A DNA stretch of 64,000 nucleotides from Symbiodinium natans (GCA_905221605.1 CAJNDS010000025.1:763501-827500), one strand, 5' to 3'; positions 1-11,549 are shown, counted from the stretch's first letter. The notes: generated by a model not told the origin, from the sequence alone. Program-made: numbers and translations.

Positions 1-1452
1 ACGTAGTCCCCGCGCGAAGCCGTTACCGAAAACAGTCCCTGGAATTTGCTATGACTGCAAGCGGGCGAAGCCGTTACCGAAAACAGTCCCTGAAATTTGC
101 TATGACTGCGAGCGGGCGAAGCCGTTACCGAAAACAGTCCCTGGAATTTGCTATGACTGCGAGCGGGCGAAGCCGTTACCGAAAACAGTCCCTGGAATTT
201 GCTATGACTGCGAGCGAGCGAAGCCGTTACCGAAAACATTCGCTGGAATTTGCTATGATTGCGAGAGGGCGAAGCCGTTACCGAAAACAGCCCCTGGAAT
301 TTGCTATGACTGCGAGCGGGCGAAGCCGTTACCGGAAAAAATCCTGGAATTTGCTATGACTGCGAGCGGGCGAAGCAACTACCGGAAAAAGTCCCTGGAA
401 TTTGCTATGACTGCGAGCGGGCGGAGCCGTTACCGAAAACAGTCCCTGGAATTCGCTATGACAGCGAGCGGGCGAAGCCGTTCGGAATTTGCTATGGCTG
501 TGAGCGGGCGAAGCCGTTACCAAAAACAGTCCCTGGATTTTGTTATGACTGCGAGCGGGCGAAGCTGTTACCGAAAACAGTCCCCGGGAATTTTGCTATG
601 ACTGCGAGCGGGCGAAGCCGTTACCGAAAACAGTCCCCTGGAATTTGCTATAGCGGGCGAAGCCGTTACCGAAAACAGTCCCTTGAATTTGCTATGACTG
701 GGAGCGGGCGAAGCCGTTACCGAAAACAGTCCCTGGAATTTGCTGTGACTGCGAGCGGGCGAAGCCGTTACCGAAAACAGTCCCCTGGAATTTGCCATGA
801 CTGCGAGCGGGCGAAGCCGTTACCGAAAACAGCCCTTGGAATTTGCTATGACTGCAAGCGGGAAGCAACTACCGGAAAAAGTCCCTGGAATTTTGCTATG
901 ACTGCGAGCGGGCGAAGCCGTTACCAAAAACAGTCCCTGGAATTTGCTGCGGCTGCGAGCGGGCGAAGCCGTTACCGAAAACAGTCCCTGGAATTTGCTA
1001 TGACTGCGAGCGGGCGAAGCCGTTACCGCAAGCAGTGCCTGGAACTTGCTATCTGCAAGCGGGCGAAGCCGTTACCGAAAACAGTCCCTGGATTTTGCTA
1101 TGACTGCGAGCGGGCGAAGCTGTTTCCGAAAACAGTCCCTTGGAATTTGCTATGACTGCGAGCGGGCGAAGCCGCTACTGGTATGACTGCGAGCGGGCGA
1201 AGCCGCTACCGAAAACAGTGCCTGGAATTTGCTATGACTGCGAGCGGGCGAAGCCGTTAGAATTTGCTACGACTGCGAGCGGGCGAAGCCGTTACCGAAA
1301 ACAGTCCCTTGGAACTTGCTATGACTGCGAGCGGGCGAAGCCGTTACCGAAAACAGTCCCTGGAGTTTGCTATGACTGCGAGCGGGAGCTTGTGACTGCG
1401 AGCGGGCGAAGCCGTTACCGAAAACAGTCCGCTGGAATTTGCAAAGGGGGGG
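1..1452. repeat. 51-bp satellite array 1 (about 28 units)
   Basis: Tandem units of 51 bp built around ATGACTGCGAGCGGGCGAAG, CCGTTACCGAAAACAGTCCC and TGGAATTTGCT. Because 51 is 17 codons, the + strand stays open for long stretches and reads MTASGRSRYRKQSLEFA over and over; the minus strand is also open. Single-base indels shift the frame several times (for example near 590, 640 and 1190), which argues against coding. Variant units occur in the same order as in the array at 51.0-52.4 kb, so the two arrays were copied together. Confidence 0.95.
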
Positions 1453-1645
1453 TATGAGCAACCATACTCTCAAGGCAGGAAATGATTGCATGGGGGGGGG
1501 GGGGGGTTAAGGGGATAATGATTGCAAGAGGGGGGGAGGGGTTAGAGTTTACAGTGAGGGGTGATGCTTGACACTCTTCAGGGCAGAATGAAGATGCAGC
1601 TACTTCTCTTTCTGAGACAAGTACCACACTCCTTTTTTTTCTGAG

Positions 1646-1800
1646 GCCGAGCCAATCTGGGCAGAGAGCATCCGAACACGTTGGGTTTTATCAACAACTT
1701 GGCTGCGCTCCTCGAAGCCCGCGGCCAACTGGCAGCAGCTGAGCCTCTTTACCGAGAAGTTTTGGAAGCACGCCCGGGAGCTCAGCTTCTGTCGAGTTAA
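1646..1800 (+). CDS. TPR exon (kinesin light chain-type repeat), copy A
   Basis: After a pyrimidine tract and the acceptor TTTTCTGAG|GCCGAGCC, the frame reads NLGREHPNTLGFINNLAALL, then EARGQLAAAEPLYREVLEAR, and stops at TAA 1798-1800. This is the TPR_12/kinesin light chain signature: a LG-EHP-NTL start, NLAALL in helix A and AEPLYREVLE in helix B. Such repeats form helical scaffolds that bind partner proteins. The donor is probably before the stop, near 1775-1785. It lies directly downstream of the 51-bp satellite, as its paralogue does in copy B. No start codon or flanking exon can be assigned, so it may be part of a longer TPR gene or a relic. Confidence 0.55.
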
Positions 1801-2116
1801 TTTCACCAGCCCCGTGAAGGAGTGAGAATTCTGGGCCGATGAAGGTTATTCTTGCAATTCAGCAAAGTAAGCAAAGTAACCAAATTAATGCAAGGCCCTG
1901 TTAAGCAGGAAGTCTGATTTGTGTTGAAAAGTGGACGCAGCGCTTGTTTTTTGAACCTCCGGCGGTGGATTTGACCGCTGCAGAGTCAGCATTGCGCGGT
2001 TGAAGGTTATAGCAAGTAATTCGCTGTGACTGTACGGTGTTCATGACATGGATGGGCCATCCCCGGTTTGATGGGATTTGATTGGCAGCGATGGTCTATA
2101 CCCCCCTGTTGCCCAG

Positions 2117-2262
2117 AGCACCCGGACACGTTGAATTCCATCCACAACCTGGCCGGGCTCCTTGAAGCCCACGGCCAGCTGGCAGAAGCCAAGCCCCTCT
2201 ACAGAGAGGCTCTGGAGAGAAGCTTGGAGCTCAGCTTTCAGGCAGTTGAGCAGTTGAGTGTT
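2117..2262 (+). pseudogene. TPR exon with damaged 5' end, copy A
   Basis: The frame gives EHPDTLNSIHNLAGLL and GQLAEAKPLYREALERS, a second TPR of the same type. In copy B (56,720) the same exon starts at CCCAG|GCCGGGGCAAGTTGGGTGC. Here about 20 bp are missing between CCCAG and AGCACCC, which removes the usual LGA start of helix A and changes the splice phase. Downstream an indel makes the frame run on through GAGCAGTTGAG repeats (2245-2280). It is probably no longer spliced correctly. Confidence 0.5.
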
Positions 2263-2819
2263 GAGCAGTTGAGCGTTGGAACTGTTTTGTTCCAATTTGC
2301 GAATGTTGTGCTACACTGTGCTCATGGACTCAGTCTCATGGAGGGACCAGTAGAGTTTTGTTGAACAGAGAGACGCGCGCTGCGGGCGTGGGTTTTGTTA
2401 GGGTTTTCAGCCCCATGCCCTTTCTGAGAACAGAATCATATTGGGTTATGAAGTTATGTAGCACACTGGAACCCCTTCTCAATATATGTAAGATCACTCT
2501 CTTTCGAAAAGGCCCATTGCAGCCCAGTTTGCCACGGAAGGGGGCGCGTGATACTGCATGTGTCAGCACCACACGGATTGGTGGGTAGCATATGTTCGTC
2601 TCTATATATATATATACAGATATACATATGTTGTGAATTTATTCATGTATTTGGGCGACACTGGCTGAGTTTGTACCGTGGGTCGGTTTTGCCGCTGTAG
2701 CCTAAGCCCCAAACCCCAGATTCTGAGGCCAGCCCTAAGCCCTACCCGAAGCCCTAGAAGCCCTAAGCCCTGGAGAAAAGCCCTTGGAAGCTGAGCTTCG
2801 GACGACCGGGTCGAGTTCA

Positions 2820-2965
2820 CAATGAACCCTGAACTCTATAAGCCCTAAACTCTAAACCCTAAGCCCGATAAGCCCTATAAACCCTAGAAGCCCTATAAGC
2901 CCTACAAGCCCCATATGCCTATAAGCCCTAGAAACCCTAAAAGCCCTATGCCCTAAGCCCTACCC
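2820..2965. repeat. Degenerate telomere-like repeat (AGCCCTATAA/CCCTAAA variants)
   Basis: Irregular runs of AGCCCTATAA, AACCCTAGA and CCCTAAAC units. The cleaner counterpart in copy B at 57,478-57,594 is a 9-bp GCCCTATAA array. Confidence 0.75.
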
Positions 2966-3310
2966 GAATGGATTGAGTGAGTGAGGGAGTGAGTGAGGGA
3001 AAAGCCGGGGGTGCATCCAAGCTGGGCGGCTCGGGTGGGATCTGAGCACTTAGGCAAGATTGGCCACTTCTCAAAAACTGAAGCTCGTGATCCCGTGATC
3101 CACTCACCGAGGAGCGCTGGCTCAGAGCATGTTTCAGATTGCTTGAGTCATGACGCCTGGGCAGTTTCGAAGGTCTGCGTGGGAAGCTGTGAATGACGAA
3201 CGACCCCAAACCCATCTTCAGGAGCGCGGGAAGGAGGAGGAGTCGGAAGAACTTCTGCGTTTGAACCAACGTGCCTGAGGCCTGGAAGAGGACATAGCCG
3301 GATGATGGTC

Positions 3311-3391
3311 GATGTTCCCCCTTATACTAACAGTACCCTAAACCCTAAACCCTAGTCCAAGTAGGGACTGCCGCTTCAGGGGGAACATCCC
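3311..3391. mobile_element. MITE-like hairpin element, family A
   Basis: GATGTTCCCCCTTATACTAA at the left end is matched in inverted orientation by AGGGGGAACATCC at the right end. The ends GATGTTCCCCCT/AGGGGGAACATC form a 12-bp terminal inverted repeat. The middle carries three CCCTAAA telomere-type repeats. Relatives sharing TTATACTAAnAGTCC lie at 40,161 and 41,535, and the duplicated copy at 57,989. It encodes nothing. Confidence 0.6.
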
Positions 3392-3652
3392 AAGTCAGGC
3401 GTATGGGGAAAGGAGCTGCTCTGATCAAAGCGGGTTGGGCAAAGTACCACCCCTGTGAGTTCTGGGTTCTGCAGCCGGCTGCGCGTGCCCCTGTTCACAC
3501 GCCCAGATGACTATCAAGAAACACCCGATTGTTCACGTGATGCCTCTAGTACTTTTGATGTGTGACCTTTTTCCGTGAACAGCGACGCCACAGAAGTTGG
3601 CAACGGGACCAACCAGCACGTCATGCTTTGAGGCAACAAAGGAATCGCATAT

Positions 3653-3871
3653 GTGAAATCGCCACGAGTGTGGATGTTAGATCAGGCCAAGTTGGATGCC
3701 AAACCAGCCAGGGATTGGCTAACACATGTGAGAGGTTGTCTCAGGGGTGCCTCTCCTTTTTGGAATTTGCTTGCGTCGGAACAATGGCGGTTGACCGTTT
3801 CGCAAGAATCGGGGAATCTGCGTTCGCAAGTGTGCTATGTATGTGTTTTCGCGGGTGACGCTCTGCCGTAG
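3653..3871 (+). CDS. Conserved 72-codon ORF of unknown function, copy A
   Basis: An ORF beginning MKSPRVWMLDQAKLDAKPA and ending CYVCVFAGDALP, with a tryptophan-rich centre (RDWLTHVR, PFWNLLASEQWRL). I do not recognise the family. The duplicate at 58,336-58,554 is the same length and stays open. The differences I see include two synonymous changes (GTG/GTT for Val, CGG/AGG for Arg) and two replacements (Ala/Val, Gly/Ser), and no indel. The upstream stretch 3584-3640 also reads as peptide-like sequence after a CAG acceptor, so this may be one exon of a larger gene rather than a free-standing gene. Confidence 0.4.
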   Translation: MKSPRVWMLDQAKLDAKPARDWLTHVRGCLRGASPFWNLLASEQWRLTVSQESGNLRSQVCYVCVFAGDALP

Positions 3872-4431
3872 ACTCGCCGTAGACATTTCATATATGCTCT
3901 TGTTTACGCTTTTGGAAGCGTGGCTAGTAGTGATCCATGTGTGGTCTTATACCTCCTCCGTGGACGAGACTAAATTCACTAGTTCTTGATCCGCAGTAGA
4001 TAGTTCGGCAAGTTTCAGTGAGGTTCGACTTCCCTGTGATTCGTGCATGCAGGGTGCTAAGATGGGCCAGGAGCTCGCAGAGAAGACGGGACTCAACAAG
4101 TAGATTCAAAGATGCATTCCTCCTCCTTCGCATTGAAGGATGCACTCCTCATCTTTCAGAGCAGGGGTGTCGGCAGTGAAAGATGCTCTCCTCATCGTTC
4201 AGGTGCTTGAACTTGAGGACGTGGGCTCTTGAGCTGCTATTCTATCAAAGCCAACTTCGAGAGGGCCGAGCAGGTCCTGCCCACCCCACCACTGTTGCCA
4301 GTTGCACCTCGTAGTGCTTTTGGTGGGGGCTTGTGAGGGCCTGTGAGGTCTTGTAGGGCCCCTAGCCCTACCTCGGCCCGGAAGGTGAAACGGGGACTGG
4401 TTTGCAGCTTTTTTTGAAAACAGCTCTCGAC

Positions 4432-4560
4432 AGACTTGTCTCTGCTGCTTTTGACCACATAGCTCGCGCCAGACTTGTCTCTGCTGCTTTTGGCTGTTTT
4501 TAACCAAATAGCTCGCACCAAACTTGTCTCTGCTGCTTTTTGACCAAACAGCTTGTTAGA
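4432..4560. repeat. Short tandem repeat, ACTTGTCTCTGCTGCTTTTG units
   Basis: Three imperfect units of about 40-50 bp built on CAGACTTGTCTCTGCTGCTTTTGACC and AGCTCGC. The counterpart in copy B is at 59,098-59,228. Around it, CATCTTTCA and TGAAAGATG words recur in both orientations (4100-4200, 4560-4740). Confidence 0.7.
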
Positions 4561-5084
4561 CATCTTTCACCGTCACCCCCCTCCAACCCCCCAGCCCCGT
4601 GAAAGATCAGGAATGCATCTTTCGCTCAATCCTGGCTGTGTCTGAAGCTCACTCCGGTCCGGAGCTGGCAAACAACGGCTGCATCTCTCATCATCTTTCA
4701 TTTACACCTCGCCCCGGCCCTATCCGGCCCTGAAAGATGGCTCGAGTGCACAGGCGCCCTCGTAGACCACACCGCTCTCCACAAGGCCCCGGCCGCCTCC
4801 CTCACTTGGCCACGACTTGCTGGGGAAAGCGCGCGCTCCGCCCAAGGCCGAGGGCTACTGGGGAAGGGGGTGGGGAAAGAAGCGGCGGAAAGAAGAGGCA
4901 AAAGGGGAGGAAGCGGGAAAGCTGTTCTAAGTCACTGTTGTGCCTTTGTGATTGTAACAGTCACCTCTTTATGCTCGCCCAGCTCCACGCTCAACTGCAG
5001 GCGGAGCTTGTCGAGGTGCCGATGATGGAGGCCGGGGGCTGCGCGGCTGCGAGCCTTGCACGTAGCTTTTGTTTGTTGGAGGAG

Positions 5085-8000
5085 GGCATGCGCTGGAAGC
5101 GGCTGAGCCCCGATTTTGGGCCTCCGCCAAGACGGGGACACACGATGACCTACGAGCCGACCTCCCAGAGCTTGGTGGTCTTTGGGGGCCCGATCCTGAG
5201 CTGCCCTACGCTTTCTCGCGTGCTTGCGTCCTGTCGTGTGAATCCGGAGCGCTCCAGCCCATGCAAAGGATTTAGCAGAGACAAAAACCTGTCTGACACG
5301 TGGATCTTCGATCTGCAGGCCTGGGGTCCAGATGCAGTCAGCCCAAATCGCGCCGTGCCGGGATTTTGTGGCACTGCTGCGAAGCAAGAAGATCTACTTG
5401 GTACTTTGCAGTTTCGAATTTCCCCGAAGGGACCTGGGACGTCTCTTGGACACTTTACGGCTTCACGGGAATTGTTTTCGCAAACAGCCACGGGGCTCCT
5501 AAAGAAGTGCATCACATGTTCATCATGCTCTTCAACCCGAAATATGCAGACAGGGCATGGGTGCCAGTGGCTGTTCTGGGCTTCGGCAGCCTTGAAACAC
5601 TGGAAAACATGTCCTCAGTTGTGGCGGCTGTGGCATTGCGCCATAGTTCTGTTTCGGGAGCCGAGCTGGTCACCTCCTCTCTTAAGGTGCGGCCTGTTTC
5701 TGTAGTTTTCTGTAGGTTCTGTAGTTTTCTGTAGGTTTGTATGTCATCATTTGCTTCAGGGCACACTTGCATGTCATGTCCGATGTTTTGAAAAAGCCAA
5801 AGCGCAGATGTGTGCCAACTTGGCACGGCCTGGGGGCGCTTTCCCAGTCTATCCCCTGGCTACGTACAGTGTGAGTGTGGTAGTGAGGGTTAGCAGGAGA
5901 AGGGGAGCTGGTGACACGTGAGTGTTGTGATGGATTGAGGGAGCTTGATGATGCTGGTACGACTCTGCTTTTCCACCCCAACCTCTAGAACTCCAAAACA
6001 TCACCCTTCTCCCCCTGGGTCCATGCCCTTCTGGTTTGTGCGTGTCCTCCTTGGCTGATGCTCGGAGCTTGCGCAGGGGCCACGCGCAACCCATTGCAGA
6101 TGGGCACCCGAGTCCCCCAGTCGGCAGGCTTACTCCCTTGTTGCCCACGAGCCCAACTTGCACAGATGCCGGATATTCTTCGAAGCGGTTTTTGGCGGGC
6201 TCGTGTGGCGAGCTGTTTTCAATGGATGTGAGGGATGCAAAATGCGGCGGTGCAGTTGCCGAGATCGTGTGCCCTGCGGTTTCCTGTGGGCAGGCGCAGC
6301 GCTGGGAGGAGGTGGCGCTGGAGGAGGCAGAGCGGCCCGCGCCCAGACGTTCTCACTCGGCGGTGTGCGACCCAAAGTCGCACAGCATCGTGGTCTTCGG
6401 TGGTGCGGCGCTGAGCTGCGCCTGGAACCCTGCAATGTGCCGATGCAGGCGGACTTACACATACTTATGCCCAGTATCTCAAACAATCCCAAAGCTAACA
6501 GAATCAAGATGAGATCGAGGGTCAAAACGATGTCCTGCATGGCTTAACTTGAGAAGTCATTGCTGACGAAAACGGTGAGGTTTTCTTTGTGCTTCTTACT
6601 TCTACAGCCCCAGCATTTTTGACAAGTACTTGCCATTGGGGAGCCTTGCAGTTCTCTGTTAGAAAGCTTTCTGTCTGGCATGATGCACTTCCCCACCAAT
6701 CTGCAAGCGTTTGCCTCCGTAAAGTTACACAGATTCCATGTCCGGGTTAAGGTTGGATCGGCGATGAAAGTGCAGGCCTCCTGGCTCTTTCGCTTCATCT
6801 CAGTGTTCTGTGCCTTTTGCAACTCAAGGCGACGGCGGCGCCGGTGAAAAGACAGACGAGACCTGGATCTTCGAAGTCAAGGCCTCCTGTGCAGCCTTCG
6901 TCTGCGGAACGTCGCTGCTGTGCCGCCTGCTTGCCAACTCCCATGGGCCTGCTTCTGTGAAAGAATCTGGCTGTGAGTCTAGCAACTGCGTGTCACAGCC
7001 TCCCAGCTATCAGTCGGCGTTCTGTAAGGGGACTGTCTTAGTCCCATAGATGTCCCTCGGAAGATCACGGCCTGCCGTGTTTCACTGCTTAAGCATCGAG
7101 TGCCAGATGTTCTGCTGCTCGCTCGCCGCCTGGAGGTAGATTTCCCCCAACAGAGCACCGGAGTTGGAAAGAGCAGCGGTTTGCGTACTGTGGGCACCTT
7201 TGCTCCAAGATGGAAGTGAGCTGGAACCGAATCTGCAGATTCGCTTCGGCCTTGAAGAGCAGCCTGCCGCGAAAACCGATTCTTCGCCCCTCGTCTGACT
7301 CAGGGTTTGTTCGGCGCACTGTCGCACGCCGAGATGGTTTCGGAAGATTGCCAGCCCTCTCACAACCGCAGCTACGGTACCAGTACCACACGGCTTTCCT
7401 TGAGCCCTTCGTTGGTCTGCTGACCACTTAGTAGCCCGAGACCCTGCGCACCATGCAGGCAGCTTCTTTTGTGGAGCCTTCGTCGGGGTGAACGAGCCCG
7501 GAAGTCCCTCAACAGCCCTTGTGCTCGAGAGAGCCGTCCAAAGTGCCAGGACTCAGAAGCTTCGGGTTCCAGCCCAATGCACGGTGACGAAAACCGACGG
7601 TTCGATCCACAAAAGTGTTTTCGAATCGCCGCCTTGAGCATGTTGGTGGAGTTTCGACATGTTGCTGTACTCATCTCGATCAATTTCAAATATATAAGAT
7701 AGATAAATAGATATGAGCACCTAGCATGCCATTCAACAAGTGCCGCGCGTCGAATGCCAAACACTGCACTCGTTGTGCTTTGCTCCAGCCTCCCCACAAA
7801 GCTCCAGTGTGCTGAAGAGGGAGCCCTCCGGCCCAGATCGTGATGGCAGGCCAAGCAATGGGAGGAGCTGAAGCCTGAGGGGGCGCGACCGCCGGCCAGA
7901 CAGGGTCATTCGGCGATCTGGGCCCGGAAGTCCCATGCCATGGTGGTCTATGGCGGTCCTGCACTGAGCTGTATAGACGTAGATCTCGACATGTTCTGCC

Positions 8001-8327
8001 CTGATGATCAAGAATACACTGCGCCTGGGAGCCAAGGTGCTGGTTCCAACCGCGGCTTGGGAGCATTGTCGACGGACATGCCGCCGCCTGGTGGGCAAGC
8101 CGGCATGGTGTGATGCAGCCTTCCTGAGGCGAGGTTTTCGGCGACCTGTGGGCCTTCGACCTCCAGGCTTGAAGCCATGTTGCTTGCGTCGTTATGGAGC
8201 CATATTCGGGTGACTGCAAGCATGGGTGGCCTGCATCTCCCAAGACTGACCGTCCCTGCTCGCCAGCATAGATTTCCGTCGAAAGCTTTAGATGGGCCGG
8301 GAGACGGAGAGGGAGAGAGAGGGAGAC

Positions 8328-8370
<43 letters not shown>

Positions 8371-10069
8371 GAGAGAGGGATAGACATAAAAAATAAACAT
8401 GAACAGAATCGAGTCTGTCTTACATCTGCGTCCGGCAAGGCCCAGCGCTGGGAGGAGTTCGTCCCAGACGGGGCGCGGCCCCCAGCCAGAACTGGTCACT
8501 CCGCGGCCGTCGACCCGAAGTCCTGGTCCATGGTCATCTTCGGGGGCCCTCGCCCCAGCTTCTGCGTGAGCTGCACTGCTACAGAAGCTGTCGTGTCACG
8601 CTCTCCTCTCAGTTATCTCTTCCGATCGTGGTTGCTCATGCGGGGCTCCCACTGGTCATACCTTGTCGAGCCTGCACAGGTTCTACATCAGAAAGTGTTA
8701 GTCCAGGGGGATCGGACTTGATCTCGGACGTGTGGACCTTCGACCTGGAGGTGCTCTGCCATTCCCTGTTCGTTTCTTTATGAAGAATGCAGAATGCGCC
8801 TATGTCTCATATGTAGGAGGATTCCTCGTAGGATTTGGGAGGTGTACTAGTCAGTGAGGCACTCAGCGTAGCTGCAGATTGGCATCGGAAGCGAACTTGA
8901 TTCTGGCTGGGAGGCCAAGCGTTGGGAGGAGCTGAAGCCTGAAGGTGCGCGACCGCCGGCAAGATGCTGGTCTTCGGCGACCTTCGACCCGAAGTCTCGG
9001 TCCATGCTGATCTTCGGGGGCCTGGCTCTGAGCTGATGGCCTGCACTCCCGCATGCAGCAGTGCTAACATACGGGTTGCACAAGCTGAGGCCGTGCTCAG
9101 TCAGGCGCTTGTGCAGACCTCAGCTAAGCACAGTGATTCGGAGCTTTGAGATGGGAGTAGGGGTATTACAAACCAGCAACGCCTCAACGCAACAGCAAAC
9201 ACAATTCTTGCGCACTGTGTGCGGGAAGGCGGGGCATGAACTGTTGCGCTCTTAGCTCTGAACAAATGAAACAGGAACATTGTCAGGCATCACACGTCTT
9301 GTCGTGGTCGGGATGAAGACGTTGATCGGAAGTAAGTGCGCGCATCGCTCCGGGATGTTCGGCACCAACGGGTTGACGCTTGCCGCGTTCTTGATGGCTC
9401 AATGCCTGGCAGGTCTTCTTGTGGAACCAGGGGTTGGTGCAACCAGCGTTGATCTATTCAGTGGTTCTGTCTACTCGTTTTTGTGAGAGCATATTTGAGA
9501 GTTCCGCTTGTTCTCGGACTTGCTCAGGTTTGGACGATTTGTGGGTCTTCGACATCAAGGCCTCGGAGTGCCAGTGACTCCAACTTCAATAAGAACTCGC
9601 CCACTGAAGTCCGGATGTGAGGCCAAGAGTGCAGCCATTGCAGTCCCGTTTTGAACATCCGCATCTCATCCCTGAAGCGTCATCAGAGCAGAGTTATGTC
9701 GATGACACTATGTTCAGAGTTTAGGAGAAAGGCGGTTCCTCGTCCTTACAGTGTCGATGCCGACCCTTGCTCTCGGACAGGCCCAGCAATGGCAGCAGCT
9801 GTGGCCTTCCGGCGGGCAGCCCGCGGCCAGGGACGTCTCTGCTACCGCCTACGATGCGAAGTCCCGGTCTCTGGTGACTTTCGGAGGCCCGGTGCGTGTG
9901 CCTATGCCGGGAGCAGGGAGGTGTGCGCCGGCTTCATTTCTGAAATCCTGAGGCAGGGACAACGGATACACTCGTGCGGAGCTGGGATTTGCCTATGGAA
10001 AGGTCGGGGGGCTCTCGGGGCTTCCCTGCTCGCTAAGAACTGGACGACCTGTGGCTCTTCGGCGCCAAG
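5085..10069 (+). CDS. Six-blade kelch propeller gene, copy A (12 exons)
   Basis: Twelve short exons encode six kelch blades, a complete beta-propeller, usually a protein-binding platform. Each blade uses two exons. The first runs from W to FG (for example AQRWEEV, R-HS, VVFG). The second starts with G and ends in DTWIFDLQ or DDLWVFDIK. Exons: 5085-5187, 5269-5318; 6294-6402, 6829-6881; 7850-7955, 8129-8166; 8440-8545, 8692-8750; 8914-9019, 9528-9559; 9781-9886, 10038-10069. First exons are 103-109 nt and end in phase 1 inside the kelch Gly-Gly; second exons restore phase 0. Inferred donors are mainly GC, with GT at 6403, 7956 and 8751 and possibly GA at 10070. Blade 6 is weakest (PAARDVS, FGELDD). 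The start and true 3' end are not identified; the frame after 10069 stays open to a stop at 10217. A second copy starts at 59,757. Confidence 0.85.
8300..8380. repeat. (GA)n/(GGGAGA)n microsatellite
   Basis: GA-rich simple repeat in the intron between blade 3 and blade 4 of kelch copy A. Copy B has only a short GACAGAGAGATAGACAAAAC stretch at the same place (about 63,248-63,267). Confidence 0.9.
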
Positions 10070-10109
10070 GATATTGAGTGCAGAAAGCGTGAGCAGGGCT
10101 GCACAGCCC

Positions 10110-10640
10110 AAACACTCCAAAACACGCTGGTGGAGAAAGCAGTGTGTTGGGAGAACGAAGCACCTGAGTACACTTACACTAGACGGCTTGCTAAGCACTA
10201 CGTCTGAGCCAGCATAAACAATGCAAGGCATTGAAGCGCTGAATTCTGTCATACGACTCCTTTTCCACGGCGAGGCGATGTCGCGATGGCGAAAGATTGA
10301 CAGGAACATTGTTGTGGTAATGAAGTTCGCGAGTTGGGCCACTATGCGTAGACACGACAGGCCGGCGTGCAATCGACGTAGTGCCCCCCGGACAGCCCAC
10401 CCTCATGACAGAACGCTTGCCTGATAAAGGCAACGGTGGGAATGAACTACTCAATTCTGCAACGCGTCCCACCCGCAAGGATACAGGCTGCCGGAAAGTC
10501 ATGGGCAAAGCCTGCCCCCTCTCACGAGGCGATATCGTTTCTTAGACCGAAAACTGCGCAACCACAACCGTAATGCAATGGTGCAGAACAGGCACTCAGT
10601 TTACGTGTCCTGGTTTGCACTCCTTGATCAGCTTGCTGGG
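10110..10640. other. No gene recognised between kelch copy A and the purine tract
   Basis: Apart from the end of the frame that follows blade 6 (stop at 10217), I see no exon with protein-family character and no repeat. Confidence 0.5.
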
Positions 10641-10776
10641 GCTGGGTGCTGATGGGGCCACGTGGCGAGTTTCGAGACATCTTCTTGAGTGATTCCTTTT
10701 GGTGGGGTAGAGTGGAGCTGCTGCCGCTCTCCTCGGTTCCTCCACCTCAGCCCTTTGCCCTTAATGGGGTAGGGTA

Positions 10777-11060
10777 TTTTTTTTGTGTTTTTTTCTGTTT
10801 TTTTTTTTTTTTTGTGTTGTTTTTCTGGTTTTTTTGTTTTTTCTGTTTTTTAAGCAAGGAAGAAAGACAGAAAGAGAGAAAGAAAGAAAGAAAGAAAGAA
10901 AGGAAGAAAGGAAAGCAAGACAGAAAGAAAGAAAGGAAGAAAGGAAGAAAGAAAGGAAAGAAAGAAAGAAATAAAGGAAAGCAAGGCAGAAAGAAAGAAA
11001 GAACTAAAGAAAGAAAGGCCGAAAGAAAGGAAAGCAAGACAGAAATAAAGAAAGAGAGAG

Positions 11061-11091
<31 letters not shown>

Positions 11092-11240
11092 GATAAATAA
11101 AGAAAGAAGGAAAGCAAGACAGAAAGAAAGAAAGAGAGAAAGAAAGAAAGAGATAAAGAAAGAAAGAAAGAAAGAAAGAAAGAGAGAAAGAAAGAAAGAA
11201 AGAAATAAAGAAATAAAGAAAGAAAGAAAGAAAGAAAGAG

Positions 11241-11283
<43 letters not shown>

Positions 11284-11294
11284 AATAAAGAAAT
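10777..11294. repeat. Poly-T tract followed by (GAAA)n purine array
   Basis: A T-rich block (10,777-10,852) is followed at once by about 440 bp of GAAA/GGAAA/GAGA units that is almost purely purine on the + strand. It contains about 40-bp higher-order units ending GGAAAGCAAGACAGAAAG (near 10,905, 11,025 and 11,110). The open frames here are microsatellite artefacts. Confidence 0.95.
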
Positions 11295-11296
11295 AC

Positions 11297-11545
11297 CCCC
11301 CCCCCCCGCTTTGTTTAAGCCGTGCAAGCTTGCCTCAAAGCATATGCCATATGCACACTTTTGCGGACACCCATCATGCGAGAATCGTGTTTGCAAATGG
11401 GGGGGGCTGCGCCCCCCCCAACCCCCCCGCTGTCTCAAGCCGTGCAAGCTTGCCTCAAAGCATATGCCATATGCACACATTTTCGGAGACCCATCATGCG
11501 AGAATCGTGTTTGCAAATGGGGGGGGGCTGCGCCCCCCGCTTCCC
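11297..11545. repeat. Two tandem 120-bp units with G-run/C-run ends
   Basis: AAGCCGTGCAAGCTTGCCTC starts at 11,317 and again at 11,437, giving a 120-bp period. Each unit continues through AAAGCATATGCCATATGCAC and GAGAATCGTGTTTGCAAATG, and ends in GGGGGGGCTGCGCCCCCC, which can fold as a perfect short hairpin. The two units differ at only a few bases. Confidence 0.9.
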
Positions 11546-11549
11546 GCAA

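Larger units (their letters stand above)
1260..9130 (+). repeat. Segmental duplication, copy A (partner 55.9-64.0 kb)
   Basis: From the variant 51-bp units around 1260 (GAATTTGCTACGACTG, GGAGTTTGCTATG, GAGCTTGTGACTG) to the window-end match at 9130, this stretch aligns collinearly with 55,912-64,000. The offset grows from about 54,652 to 54,870 through small indels. It carries TPR exons, a MITE, the 72-codon ORF and kelch blades 1-5. The satellite upstream (1-1245) matches 51.0-52.3 kb instead, so the duplicated unit is larger and its partner is interrupted. Confidence 0.93.

Noticed and set aside
51-1457. Long open frames over the 51-bp array (MTASGRSRYRKQSLEFA repeats)
   Set aside because: The period is a multiple of three, so any frame without a stop in one unit stays open. 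Frames shift at indels and the minus strand is equally open.
4737-5084. 5' coding extension of kelch copy A (MARVHRRPRRPH-type frame)
   Set aside because: The matching stretch in copy B is in a different frame relative to blade 1, and both copies have an AG|GGC acceptor directly before GMRW, so this is more likely intron or UTR.
9280-9486. 68-codon ORF with a hydrophobic stretch (GLTLAAFLMAQCLAGLLVEP)
   Set aside because: It lies wholly within the intron between the two exons of kelch blade 5, and the duplicate of that region is outside the window, so there is no support for it.
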